A stretch of 64,000 bases of DNA from Pseudobacter ginsenosidimutans (GTDB lineage Bacteria > Bacteroidota > Bacteroidia > Chitinophagales > Chitinophagaceae), in the NCBI RefSeq assembly GCF_007970185.1, contig NZ_CP042431.1, forward strand, positions 7,485,342 through 7,549,341, read 5' to 3'. The position numbers and the translations under genes were made by a program. This document shows, piece after piece, positions 53,652 to 61,877 of the stretch (its first letter is position 1; each line of letters begins with the position of its first letter). The notes under the pieces were generated by a model. The model ran no database searches. It was not told where the DNA came from and was given only the letters and a program-made list of their open reading frames with translations.

Positions 53652-56263
53652 ATGAGAAAATTCTACCTGCTGCTCGCCTTATCCGGATGGCTGCCTGCCG
53701 CAACCGCCCAGGAACCAGGCCCTGTCCCCTCAGGCAGGTTCAGTCCGGCCACTGTCAAAAATTCAACTGACAATCAACCCACTATATGGTGGATCTTTTG
53801 CAAAGATACTTCCCTCCTCAGGAAACAGCTCATTAAAATCGGGCCCAATCCCATAACGAGACATGATCCCCGCACGGGCCTCACAGTCCTGAACGCCTCC
53901 TGGCGGGAACTGCTGCCCCTGGTCCGCAACGGCCTTATCCGCTATGCCGATCAGCCCCGCATTCCAAAGGAAGAACTCACCATCATAACCTTCGATGCCA
54001 GCGCCAATCAGCTCAATACCATCCACCACCTGCAGCCCTCCCTCGATGGCCGTAACCTCGTGCTCAGCCTCAAGGAGCGCAGGCCCGATACCGCCGATAT
54101 CGATTTCCGCGGCCGCTTCCTCTCAACATCGCTTGCCGATGCAGGTACTTCCACACACGCCACTATCATGGGCACCATGGCCGCAGGTGCAGGCAACTCC
54201 CATATTACCGGCAAAGGAGCTGCCAGTGGTGCTACCATCAGCTCCGCCAGCTTCATCAATCTCCTTCCTGAAAAAGAGGAAGACTACCAGCGTTACAATA
54301 TCAGCGTGCAAAACCATTCCTATGGCACAGCCATCGAGAATTATTACGGGGCCGATGCACTCGCCTATGATGCAAGCCTCATCGCCAATCCGGCGCTTGT
54401 ACACGTTTTCAGTGCAGGCAATGAAGGACTGGCAACAGCTGAAAGCGGCGCCTACGCCAATATTCCCGGCTTCGCCAATCTCACCGGCAGTTTCAAGATG
54501 GCGAAGAACATCATTACCGTTGGCGCTATCGATTCTTTCTACAATATCGCTCCCCTGAGCTCACGGGGACCCGCATACGACGGAAGACTGAAACCCGAGC
54601 TCATGGCATATGGACAGGATGGAAGCTCCGGTTCCGCGGCTATCGTTTCCGGCATTGCATTGCTGCTGCAGCAATGCTTCCGGCTCAACCGGGGCAACAA
54701 TGACCTTCCCCTGCCTCTCTGGTAAAAGCCATTCTCATCAACAGCGCTGATGATCTGTGGAACGAAGGGCCGGATTACGCTTCAGGTTATGGCAATGCCA
54801 ATGCCGCCAATGCCGTACTAACGATGCACAACAACCGATTTTTCACCGGCGCTGTGCAGAACAGTGAAACCATCATTTACGATCTGAACATCGGGCCTGG
54901 CATCAGTCGATTCAAGGCCACCCTCTGCTGGACCGATCCGCCTGCTGATCCCGGCGATAACAAAGCACTTCTGCATGACCTCGATCTGCAATTGAAACAT
55001 ACCGGATCAGGCGCTGTTGTTTATCCCTGGGTGCTTTCACAGGCTGCGCATGCAGATTCTTTGAGCAAGCCTGCGCATCGCAGTATCGATACGATCAACA
55101 ACACAGAACAGGTTTCACTTAACTTTCCTGAGCCCGGACAATACCAGTTGATCATCAAAGGCAGCAGGGTCAGCGGATCGCAGGATTTTTCCATCGCCTG
55201 GCAGGCAGACACAGCAGACAGGTTTCATTGGTATGCGCCTGCCGGTTCCGATCCATTGAGAGGAGGTGCAGCCTATGTTGTACGCTGGGCATCCACTTTT
55301 GCTGAAAGCAATGGCATACTTGAATATTCAACAGATGGAGATAATTGGCAGATGATCGCGCATGTGGATCTCGCAAAAAGATGTTACCGCTGGGCAGTAC
55401 CGGACATTAATTCACTTGTTCGATTGCGCATTACCGTTGGATCGAAAATTATTCAGTCGGATGAATTCATCGTCAGCTCCCGCATTACGGGGTTCACCGG
55501 ATTCAATTGCACAGATAGTTTCCTGGTCGGCTGGAACAAATCTCCCGGCGTTCCGCAATATTCACTGTTTACGCTGGGAAACGATGACCAGTACCTTCGT
55601 TCTGTAATCTCTACCACAGCCGGCACTCACGCTGTTTTCAAAAAGGACCGGCAGCCCTCACTGCTCTATGCCATCGCGCCGGTGATCGGAGGAAAGACCG
55701 GGCAAAAAAGTTTCACTTTCGATTATACCACACAGGGAGTAGGCTGTTATATCAAAAACTTTCTCGCTTTCTTACAGGAAACAGACCGGGCCTCTATCAC
55801 AGCTGAGCTGGGTTCCTTGTATCAGGTAAAACAACTCGTACTGGAAAAGCTGGGATCAGGATCTGCGCGATCATTACAGACTATTGATTTCCCATCCGTC
55901 AATTCATATCAATGGGAAGATGACCAGCTCTTACAGGGAGAGAACAATTACCGGCTCAGGATCGAACTGGCAACCGGACAATTCATCTACAGTGAACCTG
56001 AGAAAATACTGGTAGTGAAGGATGGCAACTATCTCGTTTGGCCCAACCCTGTTGCCACCAACAGCGGCGTATGGGTACATGCAAAGGATTTCAGTGAAGC
56101 CGTTATCGGGTTGTACAACGCACATGGGCAACTGCTGAAACAACAGGCCCTGGTGAATTTTCCGCAATGGCTGCCGGTAGCGGGTTTGAAGAGCGGTTTG
56201 TATTACGTGATCATCAGGAAGGAAGGTAAAACGGTTGGCAGGTCATCGGTACTGGTCAAATAA
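53652..56263 (+). pseudogene. Secreted S8 (subtilisin-like) protease with type IX sorting domain, interrupted by a one-base frameshift
   Basis: The signal peptide (MRKFYLLLALSGWLPAATAQ) is followed by an S8 domain. Asp is expected in RRPDTADIDFRGR, His is in TSTHATIMGTMAAG, the oxyanion Asn in VFSAGNEG, and the Ser in GSSGSAAIVSG. The frame ends at 54725 just after the Ser region. It resumes after the break as LVKAILINSADDLWN and continues to a C-terminal type IX secretion sorting domain (about 785-870: LVWPNPVATNSG...GLKSGLYYVIIRKEG). One more base in the C4 run at 54709-54712 yields NDLPPASLVKAILINSADD, a proper S8 sequence, and an 870-residue protein. Probably intact in the cell and exported to the surface by the type IX system. 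Confidence 0.85.
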
Positions 56264-56309
56264 TATCCTGCACGCTAAATAAAATTGAGAGCATTGTCGA
56301 TTCCTTGGT

Positions 56310-56317
56310 TATTTTTG
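56310..56317 (+). promoter_or_regulatory. Possible -7 element (TATTTTTG) of the glycosyltransferase gene
   Basis: TATTTTTG lies 20 nt before the ATG at 56338 and fits TAnnTTTG. No convincing -33 box. Confidence 0.4.
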
Positions 56318-56337
56318 GCCCCAAAGAACAGAACCCG

Positions 56338-57186
56338 ATGAACCATTCCACCCGCTTTTCGATCCTCATTCCCACCTGGAACAACCTGGCCTATCTCAGG
56401 TGCTGTGTTGAAAGTATCAGGAAGAATTCCATCATTCCCCACGAGATCATTGTTCACGTGAATGATGGCAGCGATGGCACACTGGAGTGGGTGAAACAAC
56501 AACCCGACATCAAATTCAATCACAGCGATACCAATATCGGCATCTGCCTGGCGATGAACCTGGCCAGGCCATTGGCAACAGCAGATTATATCCTGTACAT
56601 CAACGATGATATGTACACCTGCCCCGGCTGGGATACAGAACTGATGAAGGAGATCCAGCAGATCGGGCATAAGAACTTCCTGCTCTCAGGCACATTGATT
56701 GAGCCCGACAGCCATAATGTATGCACCATCAGCAAAGACTACGGAAAAGATATCAGCAGCTTCCGCGAAGAAGAATTGCTGCGCACTTTCAAAGACCTGC
56801 CGATGAAAGACTGGCAGGGCACAACCTGGCCTCCGAATATCATGCACAAGGACCTCTGGGACATGATCGGTGGCTACAGCATCGAGTTCTCCCCCGGCTT
56901 TTACTCCGATCCGGACCTCTGTATGAAACTATGGTTACTCGGTGTAAGGATCTTCAAAGGAGTAGCGGCCAGTCGCGTGTATCATTTCGGAACAAAATCC
57001 ACAGGCCGTGTAGTAGCGAATAATGGTTACCGTACGTTCCTGCGCAAATGGGGGATCACACCTAGCACCTTCACTGAATATTATCTGAAAAGAGGAAAGG
57101 CATACGATGGCCTGTTGACCGAACCACAGATACCGGGCAAAGTCAAATTCAAGAATTTCATCAAGAAACTGGGACAGCTTTCCTGA
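56338..57186 (+). CDS. Family 2 glycosyltransferase
   Basis: The 282-residue GT-A fold protein starts at ATG 56338 (MNHSTRFSILIPTWNNLAYL). The nucleotide-binding first motif FSILIPTWNN and VNDGSDG (about 42-48) are present, the DxD-like motif is INDDMY (about 89-94), and the acceptor-side DPDLCMKLWLLG (about 187-198) matches the ED-like motif of GT2. The product is soluble with no membrane helix. The sugar and acceptor are unknown; surface polysaccharide or protein glycan synthesis is likely for this clade. It is 75 nt downstream of the protease gene on the same strand. Confidence 0.85.
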   Translation: MNHSTRFSILIPTWNNLAYLRCCVESIRKNSIIPHEIIVHVNDGSDGTLEWVKQQPDIKFNHSDTNIGICLAMNLARPLATADYILYINDDMYTCPGWDTELMKEIQQIGHKNFLLSGTLIEPDSHNVCTISKDYGKDISSFREEELLRTFKDLPMKDWQGTTWPPNIMHKDLWDMIGGYSIEFSPGFYSDPDLCMKLWLLGVRIFKGVAASRVYHFGTKSTGRVVANNGYRTFLRKWGITPSTFTEYYLKRGKAYDGLLTEPQIPGKVKFKNFIKKLGQLS

Positions 57187-57201
57187 GCTGGCACAATCTG
57201 T

Positions 57202-57599
57202 TTACTTCAACCTGTAATAAAAATGGGATTGCGCAGTATCTACAATGATCTCCAGCGTATCATTTGATCTGATCTTCCAGCCAAAATCATTTACATATCC
57301 ATCCATGTAGAAATGGATACTGTCCTGCGTGGCCTTGTACAGGAATCCATCATCATTGTTGGGATAATAGAGCGAGTCTTTACTGAGACGAAAACTCATA
57401 TGCGATTCTCCGGTCATAGCCCAGGTCCTATCAACGGGCGGATGGCGAGTGATTCAGCGGATTGTCCGCTGGAATCGTCAATGGGTGCGATGGTAGCGGA
57501 ATCGTGTTTGGCTCGTGATTCCGTGCCATTGGCTCCCTGTTCATGACAGGCGAGTACCACGATAGTGAGCAGTAACAGATGGGCAAGTGTTCTGATCAT
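57202..57599 (-). pseudogene. Small lipoprotein, apparently split by a one-base frameshift
   Basis: The first part begins at ATG 57599 with a lipoprotein signal (MIRTLAHLLLLTIVVLAC) and ends at the stop near 57414. The second part continues in the next frame from an ATG overlapping that stop: MTGESHMSFRLSKDSLYY, with repeated DS(I/L) strands and a final FYYRLK. One base more at or next to the C3 run 57420-57422 joins them into a single 132-residue lipoprotein with a beta-barrel-like, lipocalin-type strand pattern. Alternatively they are two coupled genes with an ATGA overlap. No family is recognised. Confidence 0.6.
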
Positions 57600-57624
57600 A
57601 AGGTGCAGGCATTACGGTATAAAC

Positions 57625-57651
57625 AAAAAGCCCCCACCTGGGTGAGGGCTC
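57625..57651 (-). terminator. Intrinsic terminator after rpsG
   Basis: An imperfect ten-base GC-rich stem (about 57629-57639 with 57641-57650) is followed on the minus strand by TTTTT. It ends the short rpsL-rpsG transcript. Confidence 0.8.
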
Positions 57652-57673
57652 AGTTATATGGATCAAAGTGACA

Positions 57674-58141
57674 TTAAACTTTGAAGTGAGAGAAGGCTTT
57701 GTTTGCCTCAGCCATACGGTGAGTGTCTTCTTTCTTTTTGAAAGCAGCGCCTTCACCTTTAGCGGCAGCAACGATCTCATTAGCCAGCTTCTCAGCCATG
57801 CTACGACCGTTCCTCTCGCGGCTGTAGCGGATCAGCCATTTGATGCTGAGGGAGATCTTCCTGTCCGGGCGAACCTCGGTAGGAATCTGGAAGGTAGCAC
57901 CACCGATACGACGGCTGCGAACTTCAACAGCTGGTGTAACGTTGCTCAACGCCTTTTTCCAAATTTCATAACCGTTTTCATTGGTTGTCTTTGACACGCG
58001 ATCCATCGCATCATAGAAAATGGTGAAGGCAGTGTTCTTCTTACCTTCCCACATCAGGTTGTTCACGAAGCGCGTAACCAGAGCGTCATTATATTTAGAA
58101 TCAGGCGCCGGGGCGATCTTCTTGGCTTTTGTCTTCCTCAT
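57674..58141 (-). CDS. rpsG: 30S ribosomal protein S7
   Basis: The 155-residue protein starts [30 protein letters not shown]. The conserved [25 protein letters not shown] is present. S7 begins assembly of the 30S head and contacts E-site tRNA. It lies 32 nt after rpsL; fusA, its usual next neighbour, is displaced. Confidence 0.97.
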   Translation of the reverse strand: MRKTKAKKIAPAPDSKYNDALVTRFVNNLMWEGKKNTAFTIFYDAMDRVSKTTNENGYEIWKKALSNVTPAVEVRSRRIGGATFQIPTEVRPDRKISLSIKWLIRYSRERNGRSMAEKLANEIVAAAKGEGAAFKKKEDTHRMAEANKAFSHFKV

Positions 58142-58173
58142 TTATGAATTATTTATAAATGCGTACTGTTTGA

Positions 58174-58554
58174 TTATTTTTTAGCTTTTTCCTTTTTAGT
58201 ACCGTATTTAGAACGGCTCTTCTTTCTGTCCTTCACACCGGCAGTATCCAGGCTACCACGTACGATGTGGTAACGAACACCTGGCAGGTCCTTCACACGA
58301 CCACCCCTTACCAGCACGATTGAGTGCTCCTGCAGGTTGTGACCTTCACCCGGAATATAAGCGATCACCTCTACTTTGTTTGTCAGACGCACTTTGGCAA
58401 CCTTACGCAAAGCGGAGTTAGGCTTCTTCGGAGTAGTTGTATAAACACGGGTACATACGCCGCGACGGAATGGTGAGGAATCCAGAGCTCTTGATTTGCT
58501 CTTTGCCTTGATGATCTCTCTTCCTTTTCTTACCAGTTGTTGAATTGTAGGCAT
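58174..58554 (-). CDS. rpsL: 30S ribosomal protein S12
   Basis: The 126-residue protein has the decoding-site signature [20 protein letters not shown], with Lys where streptomycin-sensitive strains have Lys43, and [14 protein letters not shown]. It is therefore expected to be streptomycin-sensitive at this locus. It is the first gene of the truncated str operon, with a consensus promoter upstream. Confidence 0.97.
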   Translation of the reverse strand: MPTIQQLVRKGREIIKAKSKSRALDSSPFRRGVCTRVYTTTPKKPNSALRKVAKVRLTNKVEVIAYIPGEGHNLQEHSIVLVRGGRVKDLPGVRYHIVRGSLDTAGVKDRKKSRSKYGTKKEKAKK

Positions 58555-58580
58555 TCTAAACCTTTTGATTTTTGGGACGG

Positions 58581-58612
58581 CAAAGGTAACCCCCTACCTG
58601 TTATTTACCAAA
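58581..58612 (-). promoter_or_regulatory. Consensus promoter of rpsL
   Basis: On the minus strand TTTG (58609-58612) and TACCTTTG (58581-58588) are 20 nt apart, and the -7 box lies 26 nt before the ATG. The layout is the same as for rpsJ. Confidence 0.75.
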
Positions 58613-58674
58613 TTTTGAAAATCTAATTTGTGAAATATTTTAACTGAGCGTTTTTTTCACTGTAAATGAGCCGT

Positions 58675-59739
58675 TTACACTTTGAATAACCATCCATGAT
58701 TATCAGCGGCCCTACCCTCCCGGATATCGGTCAGCCTTCTCTTCATTTCAGGAGCGGCCTTCCACTCTTCCACATTGAAGGTCATTACAAAGTCCTTGTA
58801 TTTCAGCTCACGGATCGGTGTGATAGTAGCCGCAGTACCTGTTCCAAACACTTCCTGCAACTGCCCCTTCTTGTACAGCCCGATCATTTCCTCGATACTC
58901 ACCTCACGCTCCTCTACCTTATACCCCATCTCCTTCATGATGGTGATGGCGCTGGACCTGGTTACACCATTCAGGATAGTGCCCTGCTCCAGGTCAGGAG
59001 TCAGTACAGTATTGCCGGTAACGAAGAATACATTCATGGTTCCAATCTCCTGCGCATATTTATGCTCGGCCGAATCGGTCCACAACACCTGGTCATACCC
59101 TTGTTTGCGGGCCTCTGCTGTCACCAGCATGCTGGCGCCATAGTTGCCTGCCGCCTTTACAAAGCCGATTCCACCGGGAGCGGCACGTGTATAGGTCTCT
59201 TCAACATAGATCCTTGCAGGTGTGCTATAGTAAGGCCCTGTGGGGCTCAGGATGATCATGAACTTGTAGGTCTCTGAGGCTTTCACACCAATCACTTCAT
59301 CAGTCGAGAACATGAAAGGACGGATATACAACGAATGATCGGCATAATCAGGGATCCATTTCTTATCGAGGCTGATCAGCTGGCGCATGCCTTCGATGAA
59401 GATCTCTTCAGGAACCTCAGGCATCTGCATGCGTTTTGCGCTGATATTGAAACGGCTCCAGTTATCATATGGACGGAAGATAAATGCCTCACCTGCAGCA
59501 TTCCTGTACGCCTTGATACCTTCGAAAATAGCCTGTCCGTAATGGATGGCAGCGAGAGACGGAGCCACAGAAAGGTTCTGATAAGGCTTGATCTCTACAT
59601 TCGTCCACTCACCATTGATATAATCCGCTACCAGCATATGGTCAGTAAAGAGCTTTCCGAAGGGGATATTCTCCAGGGGCGTGTCATTCAACTTGCTACG
59701 TTCAGTTTTTGTAACAGGAATGCTATAGGCATCAATCAT
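58675..59739 (-). CDS. ilvE: Branched-chain-amino-acid aminotransferase
   Basis: The 354-residue fold-type IV PLP enzyme starts at ATG 59739 (MIDAYSIPVTKTERSKLND); the in-frame Met eight codons earlier lies in the leader. The catalytic Lys is in GFVKAAGNYGASM (about 195), and GTGTAATITPIREL (about 305-318) forms the phosphate-binding part. It is of the longer eukaryote-like BCAT group. It interconverts Leu, Ile and Val with their 2-oxo acids. Its promoter carries a palindrome shared with the proline dehydrogenase gene. Confidence 0.94.
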   Translation of the reverse strand: MIDAYSIPVTKTERSKLNDTPLENIPFGKLFTDHMLVADYINGEWTNVEIKPYQNLSVAPSLAAIHYGQAIFEGIKAYRNAAGEAFIFRPYDNWSRFNISAKRMQMPEVPEEIFIEGMRQLISLDKKWIPDYADHSLYIRPFMFSTDEVIGVKASETYKFMIILSPTGPYYSTPARIYVEETYTRAAPGGIGFVKAAGNYGASMLVTAEARKQGYDQVLWTDSAEHKYAQEIGTMNVFFVTGNTVLTPDLEQGTILNGVTRSSAITIMKEMGYKVEEREVSIEEMIGLYKKGQLQEVFGTGTAATITPIRELKYKDFVMTFNVEEWKAAPEMKRRLTDIREGRAADNHGWLFKV

Positions 59740-59762
59740 AATTCCTTTTGTTTTTAGAACCA

Positions 59763-59793
59763 CAAAGAAACGAAGAAAGTAGGTGGCTGCAAA
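59763..59793 (-). promoter_or_regulatory. Promoter of ilvE
   Basis: On the minus strand TTTG (59790-59793) and TTTCTTTG (59763-59770) are 19 nt apart, and the start codon is 23 nt further on. Confidence 0.7.
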
Positions 59794-59811
59794 ATGAAGG
59801 CGATTAAATTA

Positions 59812-59825
59812 CTAACAAATGTTAG
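59812..59825. promoter_or_regulatory. Palindromic operator candidate upstream of ilvE
   Basis: CTAACAAATGTTAG has six-base perfect arms and differs at one base from the palindrome at 21533-21546. It lies about 20 nt upstream of the -33 box. It could act as an activator or repressor site. Confidence 0.5.
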
Positions 59826-59975
59826 CACATCAGCCTTTCACCATCTCCCCGCATCTGATCATATAAAAATTGAACTGCTCCGCAATAAAAATCCTAATTT
59901 GGAAAAAATTAACCCGGCCAAAAAACTGATCCGCATGCCCATCACACTGCTTCACCATCCCCTGCTGCATTCCTT

Positions 59976-60563
59976 TTGAACAATTATCAGACATATACGG
60001 ACCAACAACTGCTGGATTCCCTCAAACTCAATGAGGAAAAGGCTTTCACAGCAATTTACAACAGGTATTGGGAACAGTTGTACCGCTCGGCATACAGGAA
60101 GCTGACTGACAAGGCCGCAGCAAAGGAGATCGTGCACGATGTGCTCATCGATATCTGGAAAAGAAGGGAATCACTTTCAGTGAACCATCTTCCTGCCTAT
60201 CTTGAAAAAGCCATCCGCTTCCGCGTGATCAATTATATCAACAGGAATAAGTCTTCTCATTTCCTGGATGTTTTTCAAACCATTCTCTACTCTCCTTTCG
60301 AAGCAGACAGCCAGGTGAACATGCAGGAATTCCTCAAACTCCTCGATGCCTGGATTGCAGCGCTCCCGGAGAAACGCCGGCAGATCTTCGTCAAATATTA
60401 TTTCGAAAACCTTTCCGCCAGGGAGATCGCATCGGAATTGGACATATCCGCCAAAACCGTTCAGAACAATCTCAGCATTACCACGCAACAACTGAAAGCA
60501 TGGCTGACACAACTGATGGTGATCATGATGGTTGTTTCCGGTTCTTCCCATTTCAAAGCCTGA
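59976..60563 (+). CDS. ECF RNA polymerase sigma factor (FecI-like), second locus
   Basis: The 195-residue protein has sigma region 2 (about 20-90; EKAFTAIYNRYWEQLYRSA, AKEIVHDVLIDIWKRRE) and region 4 (about 125-180; FENLSAREIASELDISAKTVQNNL). The frame opens at TTG 59976 and has no in-frame ATG upstream after the nearest stop. The tail is hydrophobic (LMVIMMVVSGSS), as in several Bacteroidota ECF factors. It is followed 68 nt later by fecR and then susC. Confidence 0.92.
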   Translation: MNNYQTYTDQQLLDSLKLNEEKAFTAIYNRYWEQLYRSAYRKLTDKAAAKEIVHDVLIDIWKRRESLSVNHLPAYLEKAIRFRVINYINRNKSSHFLDVFQTILYSPFEADSQVNMQEFLKLLDAWIAALPEKRRQIFVKYYFENLSAREIASELDISAKTVQNNLSITTQQLKAWLTQLMVIMMVVSGSSHFKA

Positions 60564-60631
60564 AAAAAAAATTCCCGGTTCGTCGGGAAACAGGTTATTT
60601 TTTTGTGACTACAATTTAAACGGCCTATTGC

Positions 60632-61783
60632 ATGCTCAACAGCAGTGATCAGAAATATGTACAGGAATTATTGAAAAGATATGAGCTCGGAACGGCTACA
60701 GCGGAAGAAATTCTTTTCGTTGAAACGTACTTCGATTACCAGGATGCAATGAGCCCACGGCAGAATCCTTTCGCTTCTGATGAAGAAAAGACAATGCTGG
60801 AAAATGAAATGCAGGCAAGACTGCTTCGGGAGATCCGCGGAGAAGAAGTTCCTGTGATCCCGATGAAACGCAGGTTCCCGGTCAAATGGGCCGCAGCCGC
60901 TGTTCTGCTGATAGTCACCGGCATCACCGCTTATCTGTACTTTGGGAATACCCAATCAGATCAGCCTGTGATCGCAGCAACAGAACAAACAACACCTGTA
61001 TCCCGCGATCGCGCAGTATTGAAACTCGCCAACGGGCAGGAACTGCAGCTTGACAGCCTGCATGGAAAGATCCTGCAAGAGCAGCACCTGACCGTGAACA
61101 ACGATAGTGGCATGCTGCACTACAACAGCAATTCCACCAAACCGGAAAACCATACGCTCTATACCCGCAATGGCACACAATATGAATTGCAATTGCCGGA
61201 CGGAACACATGTATGGTTGAACGCAGCCTCGTCCATCACCTATCCTACCATATTCACCGGCAACAACAGAGATGTAACCATCACCGGTGAAGCCTACTTC
61301 GAAGTGGCCCGTAACAAGAACATGCCGTTCCGCGTAATGGCAAACGACATGCAGATCGAAGTTACCGGCACTCATTTCAATGTAAATACCTACACCAACG
61401 AACCTTTCCTCACAACAACACTGCTGGAAGGTGGCGTAAATGTCACCAGGAACAACAACACCGTGCAGTTAACTCCCGGACAGCAATCACGATCCGGCGC
61501 CGATGGAAAAATTTCCATCAGCAACAATGCCATCACAGCAGAAGTAATGGCCTGGAAGAACGGCTACTTTCACTTTGAAAGCGCCAGCCTTTCCACCATA
61601 CTTCGACAGGTTTCCAGATGGTACGATGTAAACATTGTTTATGATGGCGAAATTCCCGATGAAAAGTATTTCGTGATCATCAAAAGGAACAGCAGCCTGT
61701 CCGCCGTATTGAAAGCTTTGCAGGCAAACAATGTGGAGTTTACTATTGAAGGCAAAAAATTAACGGTTAAGGCCATTCAATAA
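60632..61783 (+). CDS. FecR-family anti-sigma factor, second locus
   Basis: The 383-residue protein has an N-terminal sigma-binding domain (about 1-80), a membrane helix (about 85-103, WAAAAVLLIVTGITAYLYF), and a periplasmic FecR domain (LKLANGQELQLDS; TQYELQLPDGTHVWLNAASS; GEAYFEVARNKNMPF; IEVTGTHFNVNTYT) with a DUF4974-like end (LSTILRQVSRWYDVNIVYDG). It should control the sigma factor encoded just upstream in response to the SusC receptor encoded downstream. A different sensor from the first locus: identity between the two FecRs is only moderate. Confidence 0.93.
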   Translation: MLNSSDQKYVQELLKRYELGTATAEEILFVETYFDYQDAMSPRQNPFASDEEKTMLENEMQARLLREIRGEEVPVIPMKRRFPVKWAAAAVLLIVTGITAYLYFGNTQSDQPVIAATEQTTPVSRDRAVLKLANGQELQLDSLHGKILQEQHLTVNNDSGMLHYNSNSTKPENHTLYTRNGTQYELQLPDGTHVWLNAASSITYPTIFTGNNRDVTITGEAYFEVARNKNMPFRVMANDMQIEVTGTHFNVNTYTNEPFLTTTLLEGGVNVTRNNNTVQLTPGQQSRSGADGKISISNNAITAEVMAWKNGYFHFESASLSTILRQVSRWYDVNIVYDGEIPDEKYFVIIKRNSSLSAVLKALQANNVEFTIEGKKLTVKAIQ

Positions 61784-61877
61784 TCACCAGATAAAATTTT
61801 CAGTATAGTGGTCCCGGTGCATGCATCCCGGGAAGGACTTCTATGCGCTAAAACGAACCAAAACAGAAAGCTTCAAA

